From NCBI RefSeq assembly GCF_014647075.1, contig NZ_BMOM01000001.1:1-64000 (forward strand): DNA of 64,000 nt, read 5' to 3'. This DNA comes from Deinococcus aerophilus (GTDB lineage Bacteria > Deinococcota > Deinococci > Deinococcales > Deinococcaceae). The position numbers and the translations under genes were made by a program. The notes under the pieces were generated by a model. The model made no database searches, was not told the origin of the DNA, and saw only the letters and a program-made list of their open reading frames with translations. Shown here in pieces: positions 1-15,942 of the stretch. How positions within the stretch are numbered: the first letter of the stretch is position 1; the number at the start of each line of letters is the position of its first letter.

Positions 1-147
1 TCAGAACCATACGTCTGAGAGGCCATTCCTCATGGTATTTGCTCGCCCAGAGAGGCGTGAAATTCCAAAACGGGCTCTAGCCCTGAACAGATGGGCGGCC
101 AAGCAGCGTCAAGGCCTGGAGTCACGGACAGCGGGCGCGGGGCGACC

Positions 148-153
148 TATGCT
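148..153 (+). promoter_or_regulatory. -10 box of dnaE, leaderless start
   Basis: TATGCT lies 6 nt before the ATG at 160 and there is no Shine-Dalgarno sequence, so transcription probably starts at or next to the start codon. This also favours ATG 160 over the in-frame ATG at 91. Confidence 0.65.
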
Positions 154-159
154 CTGGGC

Positions 160-4164
<4,005 letters not shown>

Positions 4165-4270
4165 GGTTGTCCAGCCGGACTGCGTTCTGATCGGAATGAG
4201 AAAGGTCGGCTCGTGTGCTTCCGGAGGACACCAGAGGGACACACCAGCCGACCCGCGTTACAGAACCCGT

Positions 4271-4456
4271 TTACCCGCAGTGGAGGGGATGGAGATTTCC
4301 CATCCCGCCCACCAGCTCCGTCTTGCTGTGGCCCCGGCGGCGGCTCTGGGGGTGCTCGCGGGTGTCCTCCAGCACGTCCTCTAGCACAGTGACGCCGTGG
4401 GCGCCCAGCGTGTCCAGAAGGGCGTGCAGCTCAGCGTTCTCGGTCAAATAGTCCAC
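4271..4456 (-). CDS. small hypothetical protein
   Basis: A 61-residue reading frame starting 29 nt downstream of the stop of the GNAT gene on the same strand, so it could be its operon partner. The first half is acidic and helix-prone (TENAELHALLDTLGAHG), the second half basic. I do not recognise a family. It may be a real small protein or a chance frame in GC-rich DNA; the region from 4165 to 4485 shows no better candidate on either strand. Confidence 0.35.
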   Translation of the reverse strand: MDYLTENAELHALLDTLGAHGVTVLEDVLEDTREHPQSRRRGHSKTELVGGMGNLHPLHCG

Positions 4457-4485
4457 AGGGTGGGCGCGGCGGCCGGGTCCACCGC

Positions 4486-4995
4486 TCAGTCGCTCGCCAC
4501 ACTCACGTTCAGGACCGGATCGGGGTCGTGCAGGCGGGTGTGGACCGGTTTGGCATACCAGGACATGACCGGGCGGGCGTCCACCGTGAAGGCAAAGCCC
4601 AGGCGTTCCCAGAAGCGGGCGCCGCGTGGGTTGTCGCCCAGCACGCTGGCGAGGACGCGCCGGATGCCCGGCGGCAGGCGGCCTTCCAGATGCCGCATGG
4701 CGGCCTCGCCCAGGCGCTGCGACTGGCGATCTTCGCGGATCAGCAGCAGGTTGATGGTCAGGTCGCCTTCCTGCGGGTAGTCAAGTTTGTAGTCCAGGCT
4801 GCCCACCAGCTGCCCGTCATGGTCATGGAGCAGTTCCAGACGCCGGCGCGGGTCAAGCAGGGCGATCTCCACGTCCCGCTCGACCTCTTTCAGGGACGGA
4901 ACGCGGGTGCCCAGCAGGGCGAAATAGCCTGGAGCGGCGGTGTAGAGCGTATGAAGCAGCGGCGCGTGGTGGAGCGCCAGCGGCGTGGCATTCAA
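4486..4995 (-). CDS. GNAT family N-acetyltransferase
   Basis: A 169-residue acetyl-CoA dependent N-acyltransferase of the GNAT superfamily. The central part has the LNLLLIREDRQSQRLGEAAMRHLE pattern region corresponding to the acetyl-CoA pyrophosphate-binding loop (Q/RxxGxG/A motif, around residues 85-100), and the C-terminal part has the DNPRGARFWERLGF stretch typical of motif B. The substrate cannot be told from sequence. A purine-rich GGGGGAGG lies about 11 nt before the ATG. It is divergent from the dus gene. Confidence 0.85.
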   Translation of the reverse strand: MNATPLALHHAPLLHTLYTAAPGYFALLGTRVPSLKEVERDVEIALLDPRRRLELLHDHDGQLVGSLDYKLDYPQEGDLTINLLLIREDRQSQRLGEAAMRHLEGRLPPGIRRVLASVLGDNPRGARFWERLGFAFTVDARPVMSWYAKPVHTRLHDPDPVLNVSVASD

Positions 4996-5180
4996 GATGA
5001 AGCCTCCCCCATCCAGCAGGACCGGAAAAGAGTGAAAGTAGCGCAGTAACGTCCAGAGAGGATCATCACTGTGGTGTGCTGGACTGCTTTAAAGCATACC
5101 CCGTGAAGCGCAAGAAGGGTACGCATGGTGCGTGGACGGCGTTTGAGACGGTCTTCACGCAATGGCGGGGGGGGGTGAGG

Positions 5181-5186
5181 TACCCT
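5181..5186 (+). promoter_or_regulatory. -10 box of dus, leaderless start
   Basis: TACCCT, 6 nt before the ATG at 5193; supports that start rather than the in-frame ATG at 5076. Confidence 0.6.
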
Positions 5187-5192
5187 GAGACC

Positions 5193-6224
5193 ATGAGCAA
5201 CCGCCCCACCCCCAGTTCCTTTTATGCGGCCCGGCTGACCCGTCCGGGAGCGGTGCTGGCGCCCATGGCGGGTTACAGCGACGCTCCCATGCGCCAGCTG
5301 GCCTCCGAGCACGGCGCGCTGTGGACCGTTAGCGAGATGATCAGCGCCCGCGGGCTGGTGATGGGTGGAGACACCGAACGCCTGAACCTGGGCCGGCCGT
5401 ATCCCGGCGAGGCGGGGCGCGTGGTGCAGCTGTTCGGCGCCGAGCCGGAAGTTCTGGCCGAGGCGGTGGGCCGGGCCGAGGCGTGGTTTGCTCCGGCGGC
5501 CCTCGACCTGAACATGGGCTGCCCGGTGCCCAAGGTGCGCGGCAAGGGGGGAGCGTGCCTGCTGCAGACGCCGGAGGTGGCCTTCACCCTGATCCGCGCG
5601 ATGCGCTCGGCCACCTCACTGGACGTGAGCGCCAAGATCCGCCTGGGCTGGGACAGTGACCGCAGTGTGGAGGTCGCGCAGGGGCTGGCCGCGGCGGGCG
5701 CGGCGCTGATCACCGTACACGGGCGCACCAGCCGCCAGCGCTACACCGGCGAGGCCGACTGGGACGCGATTGCCCGCGTCGCCGCGAGCGTGGACGTGCC
5801 GGTGGTGGGCAGCGGGGACATCCTCAGCGCCGATCATGCCCGCGTGCGGCAGCGCAGCGGGGTGGCCGCCGTGATGATCGGGCGCGGCGCGGTGGGCAAT
5901 CCCTGGATCTTCCGGGCGCTGTCCACCGGCGACGACACAGCGCCGGATCTGGATACCCGCGCCCACACCGCGCTGCGCCACGCCGAACTCCAGACCCGCT
6001 TTTATAACGATGACAGCGGTCGCCTGACCCTGCGGCCACTGCGCAAGGTGCTGCCCAGGTACCTGCCCGACCGCCCCGAACTGCACGCCGATCTGGTACA
6101 GGTGGTCGACCTGGACGACGTGCGGCGGGCACTGGCCCCGGTGCTGGGCGGGCTGCCCGGCGCGGCGAACGCAACCTGGGCCCCGGGGGCGGCGCCCGGG
6201 GAGTATGCTGGGAATCACTCATGA
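5193..6224 (+). CDS. dus: tRNA-dihydrouridine synthase
   Basis: FMN and NADPH dependent reduction of uridine to dihydrouridine in the D loop of tRNA. The 343-residue protein shows the TIM-barrel signature APMAGYSD near residue 21, the [19 protein letters not shown] segment that carries the catalytic cysteine, and [12 protein letters not shown] followed by the FMN phosphate-binding [12 protein letters not shown]. The last codons overlap the next gene by four bases (ATGA), so the DinB-fold protein is probably translationally coupled to it. Confidence 0.93.
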   Translation: MSNRPTPSSFYAARLTRPGAVLAPMAGYSDAPMRQLASEHGALWTVSEMISARGLVMGGDTERLNLGRPYPGEAGRVVQLFGAEPEVLAEAVGRAEAWFAPAALDLNMGCPVPKVRGKGGACLLQTPEVAFTLIRAMRSATSLDVSAKIRLGWDSDRSVEVAQGLAAAGAALITVHGRTSRQRYTGEADWDAIARVAASVDVPVVGSGDILSADHARVRQRSGVAAVMIGRGAVGNPWIFRALSTGDDTAPDLDTRAHTALRHAELQTRFYNDDSGRLTLRPLRKVLPRYLPDRPELHADLVQVVDLDDVRRALAPVLGGLPGAANATWAPGAAPGEYAGNHS

Positions 6225-6787
6225 ACGTTCGCGAGTTCTACACTTACCTGTCTGCGGCGCGCGAGCAATTGTGGAACTACCTGCGTGCCCTGCCCACTGC
6301 CGACCTCAACCGGGACCTGATCGAGACGGGCGACCGTTTTCACAACATCAAGGACCTGCTGCTGCACACCATTGATTTTGAGGACCACTGGGTGCATTCC
6401 ATCGCGCGCGGCGACAGCGTGCACAGAGCGGGGCACTTTCAGCACGACTGGGTCAAGCCCCAGGCCGAACAGTACGACCTGAGCTGGATCATCGACTATG
6501 GCCGCGAGGTAGGCGCGCGCACCATGACCTTCCTGGAGGGAGAGCCGGACCTAGAGCGCAGCATCCGGTTGGTGCAGGATGATCCGGGCAGCGACGTGGT
6601 GACTCTGGATCAGCTGATGTGGAACGTCATGACCCACGAGGTACGCCACACCGCCCAGATTGCCCTGCTGGTGCGGCAGCTGGGCCACACGCCCCCCTGG
6701 CTGGACTACATGCGTTTTGCGCGCCCGCACGTCATCCCCGAGCCGGTGCGCGCCGAAGACGACCTCGACGTTGACCTGGAGGACTGA
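6221..6787 (+). CDS. DinB family protein
   Basis: A 188-residue four-helix-bundle protein of the DinB/YfiT superfamily. The three metal-ligand histidines of the family are present: H in [12 protein letters not shown] (about residue 47-55) and the HEVRHTAQI motif near residue 137. Members include thiol-dependent metalloenzymes and DNA-damage-inducible proteins of unknown activity; this family is strongly expanded in Deinococcus. It starts within the dus stop codon (ATGA overlap). A second DinB protein is at 56809. Confidence 0.85.
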   Translation: MNVREFYTYLSAAREQLWNYLRALPTADLNRDLIETGDRFHNIKDLLLHTIDFEDHWVHSIARGDSVHRAGHFQHDWVKPQAEQYDLSWIIDYGREVGARTMTFLEGEPDLERSIRLVQDDPGSDVVTLDQLMWNVMTHEVRHTAQIALLVRQLGHTPPWLDYMRFARPHVIPEPVRAEDDLDVDLED

Positions 6788-6827
6788 ACCGGGGACTGAG
6801 CCGGTGAACCGAACCGGCAGCTTGAGC

Positions 6828-6850
6828 GGGGTGCCGGCCCCCGGCGCCCC
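6828..6850. terminator. G+C-rich hairpin between convergent genes
   Basis: A 10-bp perfect or G-U stem (GGGGTGCCGG / CCGGCGCCCC) with a 3-nt loop between the convergent DinB and arginase genes. No U tract follows on either strand, so termination is only probable. Confidence 0.4.
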
Positions 6851-6867
6851 GCCCGCACTTCACGGTT

Positions 6868-7767
<900 letters not shown>

Positions 7768-7773
7768 GCCTGC

Positions 7774-7779
7774 AGCTTA
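7774..7779 (-). promoter_or_regulatory. -10 box of arginase gene, leaderless start
   Basis: TAAGCT on the minus strand, 6 nt before the ATG. Confidence 0.55.
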
Positions 7780-7881
7780 GGGGCTGCCACGGCTTATGCC
7801 TTACGGCTGCAACATTATTTTTCCGGAAGTGCGGTGGCGCGCACGTCGGCGGGCCAGCGGTGAATATTCATGCTCCCTGGC

Positions 7882-8424
7882 CTAAGGCTGGTACGCCCAC
7901 TGCGTCAGTTCGCCGTCCTCCTCGTCCCAGCCCGTGCCGGTCCGCACGAAGCCCAGCTTTTCCAGCACGCGCTCGCTGGCGCGGTTGTGCAGGGCGGTCT
8001 GGGCGGTCACGGTCTGCACGTCGGGCCGGGCGTGCAGCCAGGCCACCAACGCCCTCACCGCCTCGGTGGCGAGGCCCTGGCCCCAGGCTGATGGGTTCAT
8101 GCCGTAACCGATTTCCAGCGCCCCCGCCGCGTCCGGCTGGCCCTTGCTGCCCAGCTGTCCCACGGCCCGGCCCGTTCCCGGGCGCTGGGGGTCGCGCTGC
8201 ACCGCCACAAAGGAGCCGGGCTTTTCCCCGTTGGAATCCACACGGGTCAGGTACAGCGGAAAGATCGGCAGCGGGTCGCCGGGCCACTGGGCCGGAAAGA
8301 AGACCTGCAGCGGTCCCTGCGGCGTGTCGCAGGTCAGCTCGAAATCGGTGCCTTCCAGGCGGGCCACGATCATGGCGCGGGTCAGGGGCAGCAGGAGTAA
8401 ACGTGGCGTAAAGAGGACGGACAC
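7882..8424 (-). CDS. GNAT N-acetyltransferase, RimJ/RimL type
   Basis: A 180-residue GNAT of the RimJ/RimL subfamily: LFTPRLLLLPLT at the N terminus, the GMNPSAWGQGLATEAVRALVAW acetyl-CoA loop region around residues 105-125, and the HNRASERVLEKLGF motif near residue 150. It probably acetylates an alpha-amino group or a small amine; the substrate is unknown. The start is a GTG placed by a -10 box 6 nt upstream. It is divergent from the metallophosphoesterase gene. Confidence 0.85.
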   Translation of the reverse strand: MSVLFTPRLLLLPLTRAMIVARLEGTDFELTCDTPQGPLQVFFPAQWPGDPLPIFPLYLTRVDSNGEKPGSFVAVQRDPQRPGTGRAVGQLGSKGQPDAAGALEIGYGMNPSAWGQGLATEAVRALVAWLHARPDVQTVTAQTALHNRASERVLEKLGFVRTGTGWDEEDGELTQWAYQP

Positions 8425-8430
8425 GGCGTC

Positions 8431-8436
8431 AGGGTA
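8431..8436 (-). promoter_or_regulatory. -10 box of RimJ/RimL-type GNAT
   Basis: TACCCT on the minus strand, 6 nt before the GTG start. Confidence 0.55.
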
Positions 8437-8540
8437 GGCTGCGGGTTCACGGCCTGTCGTCGGCCAGATGACTTATGGCCGGCGCCACCTCTGGCCCGTT
8501 GCGCGGCCTCCGGGCCTAGACTGGGCCCACGTTCCCCGAC

Positions 8541-9188
8541 ATGACTGATCCCATCCCCGCTTCCCCTTCCGTGCCCGCGCTGGGCAAACGGCTGATGCTG
8601 CTGGCGGACTACGTGCATCCCTTCGTGTACCGCTCGGGCTTTCCGAAGGGGGTGCCCGACGTGGACGCCGTGCTGGCCGCCGGGGACATTCCAGGGTATT
8701 ACCTGGAGTTCCTGGCGACCAAGCTCACGGTGCCGATTCTTTACGTGCATGGCAACCACGAGAACGAGTCGGTGAACGAGGGCGACGGCCGCATTCCGCC
8801 GCGCGGCGTGATTCCGGTTCATGGCCGTGTGGTTCAGGAGGCGGGGCTGAGGGTCGCGGGCTGGGGCGGCGTGCCGCGCTACCGTCAGGACGGCCACGGG
8901 CAGTACAGCTCCTCGGAGGCGCGCTGGGGTCTGGGTAAGCTGGCGTGGCGGGCGCGCAGGGGGGTGGACGTGCTGCTCACCCACGCTCCGCCGGTCGGCC
9001 CGCACGCGGGCAGTGACTACGCCCACCGGGGTTGCCCGGAACTCAACCGCTTTATGGTCCGCCGCCGTCCGGCGCTGGTGGTCCACGGACACATTCATGA
9101 ATACGAGGGCCGCAAGCTCGAATACACCGACGAGGCTTCCGGCGCGCGGGTGGTCAACGCCTACGGCTACCGGATCGTCGAACTGTAA
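8541..9188 (+). CDS. calcineurin-like metallophosphoesterase
   Basis: A 215-residue phosphoesterase with the two-metal site GD (AAGD, residue about 55), GNHE (residue about 75), LLTHAPP (about 152) and GHIHE (about 181). The first metal motif, normally DxH, is here ADYVH, with two residues between D and H. Between motif 1 and GD it carries PFVYRSGFPKGVP in place of a short loop. Substrate unknown. A TAGACT box at 8517-8522 is 18 nt upstream, so a short leader is likely. Confidence 0.82.
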   Translation: MTDPIPASPSVPALGKRLMLLADYVHPFVYRSGFPKGVPDVDAVLAAGDIPGYYLEFLATKLTVPILYVHGNHENESVNEGDGRIPPRGVIPVHGRVVQEAGLRVAGWGGVPRYRQDGHGQYSSSEARWGLGKLAWRARRGVDVLLTHAPPVGPHAGSDYAHRGCPELNRFMVRRRPALVVHGHIHEYEGRKLEYTDEASGARVVNAYGYRIVEL

Positions 9189-9265
9189 GCGGGCACGCCA
9201 GATGGCTTAAGGTTTGCTGTGTACCTGGCAGACGCGCTGCTGACGCGCCCGCGCCATACTTTCGC

Positions 9266-9447
9266 ATGGCCCTGGAAGCGCCGGATTCCGCTGTGTACGG
9301 ACGGTGCCAACGGTCAGGGGAAAGACGCCCACCCCTCTATCAAACGGGCGCGCGAGCGGGCCGGCAGGCCACCGGAGGGTTCAAGTCCCCCCACCCGCCC
9401 CAACACCACCATGCAGGGCCGGGAACGCCATGTTCCCGGTCTTTTTT
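9266..9447 (+). ncRNA. structured RNA candidate with tRNA-like T arm
   Basis: The 296-base gap between two genes holds a short transcription unit. A CATACT box is at 9255-9260 and a perfect intrinsic terminator ends it. GGCCCTG at 9268-9274 can pair with CAGGGCC at 9414-9420, closing the molecule; CGCCC 9326-9330 pairs with GGGCG 9346-9350; GGCC-GGCA-GGCC at 9359-9370 is a tight hairpin. At 9374-9392 GGAGGG-TTCAAGT-CCCCCC is a near-perfect tRNA T arm (one A-C mismatch), followed by a 7-nt acceptor-like strand and CCCCA at 9398-9402. A D-arm-like CTGGCAGACGCGCTG lies upstream at 9224-9238. I could not fold a complete tRNA, tmRNA, SRP or RNase P RNA from it. Confidence 0.45.
9419..9447 (+). terminator. 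intrinsic terminator
   Basis: Perfect 8-bp stem CCGGGAAC / GTTCCCGG with loop GCCAT, followed by TCTTTTTT. It lies upstream of the dUTPase-like gene, so it must end a transcript that begins inside 9189-9418. Confidence 0.85.
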
Positions 9448-9471
9448 CTGGATTCCTTCCCAGGCGCCCGT

Positions 9472-9477
9472 TATGGT
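9472..9477 (+). promoter_or_regulatory. -10 box of dUTPase-like gene
   Basis: TATGGT, 7 nt before the ATG at 9485; it sets this start rather than the in-frame ATG at 9266 on the far side of the terminator. Confidence 0.6.
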
Positions 9478-9484
9478 GCGCGGC

Positions 9485-9933
9485 ATGACGACCGACCCGG
9501 CCACCGACGCACCCGGAACCAACGCTGAGCGCCTGCGCGAGTTTCACCGCGCCATCGGCCTGCAGGTGCCGGCGCATCCCGCCGTTCCCGCGCCGGACGT
9601 GCTCGCCCTGCGCCGCACCCTGATCGAGGAGGAGTTCGCGGAGGTGCAGGCCGAATTCGGAGCGCTCGCCGCCCGCCTGCAGGCCGGAGAGCTGGCCGGA
9701 GGCACCGATCTGGCCCCGCTGGCCCACGAACTCGCCGACCTGCTGTACGTGACGTACGGAGCCTTCGTGACCCTGGGCATTGATGTCGACGCGGTCTTTG
9801 CAGAGGTGCACCGCGCCAACATGCACAAGGTGAGCGGTCCCCGGCGCGCCGACGGCAAGCAGCTCAAGCCGGAGGGCTGGCAGCCCGCGGACGTGCGGGG
9901 GATATTGGAGGGCAGGACAGGAGCGAGCGGGAG

Positions 9934-9937
<4 letters not shown>
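9485..9937 (+). CDS. MazG-like dimeric dUTPase (DR2231 type)
   Basis: All-alpha NTP pyrophosphohydrolase, 150 residues. The metal-binding helices are visible as TLIEEEFAEVQAE (ExxE-type glutamates near residues 44-51) and HELADLLYVTYG (E and D near 82-86). The C-terminal HRANMHKVSGPRRADGKQLKPEGW block is nearly the same as I remember for D. radiodurans DR2231, which hydrolyses dUTP to dUMP, so a house-cleaning role is inferred. The last four bases overlap the convergent hisD stop. Confidence 0.85.
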
Positions 9938-11271
<1,334 letters not shown>

Positions 11272-11322
11272 GACCGTCCCAGGAAAGCACACCTGCGGCC
11301 TGAGGGGGCGTAGGGAGGACTG

Positions 11323-11916
<594 letters not shown>

Positions 11917-11966
11917 GGAGAAGGCCTCGGGCGCGGTGTAAAGCCGGCCCGCGCCCCCGTCCGGGG

Positions 11967-13142
<1,176 letters not shown>

Positions 13143-13148
13143 GCCCGC

Positions 13149-13154
13149 AGTTTA
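13149..13154 (-). promoter_or_regulatory. -10 box of deoB, leaderless start
   Basis: TAAACT on the minus strand, 6 nt before the ATG. Confidence 0.55.
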
Positions 13155-13218
13155 GGCCCCCTCCGGGGGAGGCGGGCGGAATCGGAATTTGCTCACGGGC
13201 CCCTGTGGGCGCGCGTGG

Positions 13219-13224
13219 TACGCT
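13219..13224 (+). promoter_or_regulatory. -10 box of LptB-like ATPase gene
   Basis: TACGCT, 6 nt before the GTG at 13231; decides for this GTG over the in-frame ATG at 13189. Confidence 0.6.
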
Positions 13225-13230
13225 GCCCAG

Positions 13231-14049
13231 GTGACTGCGCCCGCCCCCCGATCCGTCCCCGCCTCGGCCCAGACGCTTGTTTCCGGGGAACCGGAAGGGG
13301 TGTCCGCCGGGGCCCAGGCGGCGCGTCCGGTCCTGACGGCCACCGGCCTGAGCAAGACCTACGGGCGGCGTCAGGTGGTGCGCGACGTGAACTTCACGGT
13401 GCATCCCGGCGAGATCGTGGCGCTGTTCGGCCCCAACGGAGCGGGCAAGACCACCACCTTCTACATGCTCGTGGGGTTCATCCGCCCCGGCGGCGGCCAG
13501 ATCACGCTGGGCGAGCGCGACGTGACCCGGCTGCCCATGCACCAGCGCGCCCGGCTGGGCCTGGGCTACCTGCCGCAGGAACCCAGCGCCTTTCGCAAGC
13601 TCAGCGCCCGCGACAACCTGCTCGCCATCCTGGAATACCAGCACCTGTCCCGCGCCGAGCAGGAGGCCCGCGCCGACGCGCTGCTCGCCGAGTTCGGCCT
13701 GACCCACCTTGCGGGCAGCGCCGCGTATCAGCTTTCGGGCGGGGAACGCCGCCGTCTGGAGCTGGCCCGCGCCCTGACCACCGACCCAGATTATCTGCTG
13801 CTGGACGAGCCGTTTACCGGCGTGGACCCCAAGAGCATCCGCGAGATCCAGCGCCTGATCCGCGAACTGCGCGACCGCCGCGGCATCGGCGTGTTCATCA
13901 CCGACCACAACGTGCGCGAGACCATCGCCCTGACCGACCGCGTGTATCTGATGTTCGACGGCCAGGTGAAGTTTGAGGGCACGCCGCAGGAGTTTGCGCG
14001 CGATGAGCACGCCCGCAACGACTACCTCGGCGACGATTTCGAGCTGTAG
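13231..14049 (+). CDS. LptB-like ABC transporter ATP-binding protein
   Basis: A 272-residue ABC ATPase. After a 30-residue Ala/Pro-rich leader it has Walker [15 protein letters not shown]-loop YLPQEPSAF, signature [15 protein letters not shown], Walker [13 protein letters not shown] and switch ITDHNVRET. The [10 protein letters not shown] and [10 protein letters not shown] strings are those of LptB, the lipopolysaccharide export ATPase. Deinococcus has no LPS, so it more likely energises another lipid or envelope transporter. The DUF3084 gene follows after 19 nt, which suggests a functional pair. No permease gene is in the window. Confidence 0.88.
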   Translation: MTAPAPRSVPASAQTLVSGEPEGVSAGAQAARPVLTATGLSKTYGRRQVVRDVNFTVHPGEIVALFGPNGAGKTTTFYMLVGFIRPGGGQITLGERDVTRLPMHQRARLGLGYLPQEPSAFRKLSARDNLLAILEYQHLSRAEQEARADALLAEFGLTHLAGSAAYQLSGGERRRLELARALTTDPDYLLLDEPFTGVDPKSIREIQRLIRELRDRRGIGVFITDHNVRETIALTDRVYLMFDGQVKFEGTPQEFARDEHARNDYLGDDFEL

Positions 14050-14068
14050 GGCGAAGGGGAGCTGAGGC

Positions 14069-15862
14069 GTGCTGTGGCTCTTTCTGCCCTTTGTGGTCGT
14101 GCTGTCCGGCGTGGTGGCCTACGCCGCGGACACCATCGCCCGCAAGGCGGGGCGCAAGCACATCCGCTGGTTCGGCCTGCGGCCCAAGACGACGGCCCTT
14201 CTGGTGGCGATCCTGTCGGGCATGGGCATCAGCGCGGCCAGCCTGGCGGCCTTTCTGGTGCTCAACCGCAGCGCCGTGTCCACCATTGCGGCGGCCGATC
14301 AGCTGCGTCCCCAGATCGAGTCGCTGCGGCGCGAGGTCGGGGTGGCCCAGGGCGACCTGCGGGCCGCGCAGCGCGAGCGCGATCAGGCGCAGAAGGAGGC
14401 CGCGCGGCTGGGCGAACTGCAGGCCCGCGCCCAGCGTGACCTGCAGACCACCCGCGCCGACCTGAACGCCACCCGCGCCGCCGAGGAGAAGCTGCGCCAG
14501 GACACGGCCGCGCTGCAGCGTCAGGTCGAGGAACAGACCACGACCCTGCAGGCCCTCAAGGACCGCGCCGCCGAGAACCGCGCCAAGCTCCAGCAGTCCG
14601 AGGAGGCCCTGAAGGCCAGCCAGGACCGCGCGCAGGTTCTGGACTCGCAGGTGCTTGACCTCAAGACCCGCATCGCGTTCTCGGAACAGGAAACCCAGGC
14701 GGCCCAGGAGCGTGCCCAGGCGGCCCAGACCGGGGCCGAGGCTGCGCAGGCCCGGGCCGAGGCCGCCCAGCAGGTCGCCGCCGCCGAGCAGGCCCAGGCC
14801 CAGGCGGTCCAGACCGAGGCGCGCCGCCAGCAGCAGGCGGCGCAGGCCCAGGCCGCCGCCGCGCGCAAGCAGGCGACCGAGGCGCGGGCCCAGGCGGCGG
14901 CGGCGGCGGCGCAGGTCAAGACCCTCAAGGCCCAGGCCACCGCCCTGGAGCAGTCGCGCGATCAGGCGGCCCAGGCGCTGGCGGCCGCCCAGCAGCAGCA
15001 GCGCGCCGCCCAGAAGGCCCTGGATACCCTCACGGCCGAACGCGACCGCCTGGGCGCGGAGCGCGACCGCGTGGCCCGGGAGCGCGACGCCGCCGCCAGC
15101 GACCGGGACCGAGCGCGCCGGGACCTGGGCGCGCTGCAGCAGCAGGGCCAGCAGCTGCGGACCAGCAACACGAACCTGAAGGCCAGCAACGAGGCGCTGG
15201 CCCGTGACCTCGCCGCCGCCCGCAGCAGCCTGGGCCAGCTGCAAGACGAGTACAGCTCCAGCCGCGCCGAACTCAGCGCGAGCCGCAACATTGATCTGGC
15301 CTACCCCAAGAACGAGCTGGTCTACGCCGCCGTGGTGCCGGGGGTCCGCAACCTCGACAAGTTTCTGCAAGACGCCTCCGGGGCGGCCCAGACCCGCGGC
15401 GCCAGGGGAACGGCGGGAGCGCCCAGCGCCCGCCTGAGTGCGCCCGCCCGCAGCGTGCTGGAGAACAAGCTGCGCGGTCTGAACGCCAGCACCTTCGTGC
15501 AGTGCCGCGCGGCCCAGAACGCGGCGGTAGGCTTTCCGGTGGACCTGAGCTGCGAGGCCCGGCCCAACACCGTGCTGTACCGCTCGGGCGAGGTGATCCG
15601 GCGCGTCAGCATCAACCTGGGGGCCGATCCGCAGACCATCCAGAACCAGATTCTGGATCTGGTCAAGGACGCCGTCACCGACATCACCACGCGCGGGGTG
15701 CCCAGCGAGTACATCCTGAACAAGGGGCTGGACGTGGGCGAGTTCCTGACCCTGCTCACCCGGCTGAATGCCCGCGACGGAGCCACGGCGGTGGTGGGCG
15801 TGGCCGCGCGGAGCGACGTGAAGCCCAGCGTCCGGGTGGATCTGTACCCCGTGTTGCCGTGA
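14069..15862 (+). CDS. DUF3084 coiled-coil membrane protein
   Basis: A 597-residue protein with two N-terminal membrane segments (about residues 1-20 and 45-66), then a long Ala/Gln/Arg/Glu-rich coiled coil from about residue 75 to 400, then a globular C-terminal domain of about 190 residues ending with [20 protein letters not shown]3084 proteins occur in cyanobacteria and Deinococcus-Thermus and have no known activity; the layout suggests an envelope-spanning tether. Start is a GTG with GAGG close upstream, 19 nt after the ABC ATPase. The coiled coil is so low in complexity that antisense and shifted frames stay open. Confidence 0.85.
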   Translation: MLWLFLPFVVVLSGVVAYAADTIARKAGRKHIRWFGLRPKTTALLVAILSGMGISAASLAAFLVLNRSAVSTIAAADQLRPQIESLRREVGVAQGDLRAAQRERDQAQKEAARLGELQARAQRDLQTTRADLNATRAAEEKLRQDTAALQRQVEEQTTTLQALKDRAAENRAKLQQSEEALKASQDRAQVLDSQVLDLKTRIAFSEQETQAAQERAQAAQTGAEAAQARAEAAQQVAAAEQAQAQAVQTEARRQQQAAQAQAAAARKQATEARAQAAAAAAQVKTLKAQATALEQSRDQAAQALAAAQQQQRAAQKALDTLTAERDRLGAERDRVARERDAAASDRDRARRDLGALQQQGQQLRTSNTNLKASNEALARDLAAARSSLGQLQDEYSSSRAELSASRNIDLAYPKNELVYAAVVPGVRNLDKFLQDASGAAQTRGARGTAGAPSARLSAPARSVLENKLRGLNASTFVQCRAAQNAAVGFPVDLSCEARPNTVLYRSGEVIRRVSINLGADPQTIQNQILDLVKDAVTDITTRGVPSEYILNKGLDVGEFLTLLTRLNARDGATAVVGVAARSDVKPSVRVDLYPVLP

Positions 15863-15930
15863 CGGCGGCGCCCCGAACGCATCAGCCCCGGACGGTCAAG
15901 GCCGTTCAAGCCGGCGTCAGCTTCAGCCGC

Positions 15931-15936
15931 TAGACT
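15931..15936 (+). promoter_or_regulatory. -10 box of substrate-binding protein gene
   Basis: TAGACT, 6 nt before the GTG at 15943. Confidence 0.55.
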
Positions 15937-15942
15937 CCGCGC

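Noticed and set aside
9312..9402. A normal tRNA gene using the T arm at 9374-9392.
   Set aside because: No 5' strand complementary to the acceptor-like CACCCGC lies at tRNA distance, and no anticodon arm with T33 could be formed.
9266..9484. N-terminal extension of the dUTPase-like protein starting at ATG 9266.
   Set aside because: The extension crosses a perfect intrinsic terminator and has no protein-like pattern; a -10 box places the start at 9485.
14655..15179. Very Arg/Pro/Ser-rich frame inside the DUF3084 gene that could suggest a repeat protein.
   Set aside because: It is a shifted reading of the low-complexity coiled coil and has no start context of its own.
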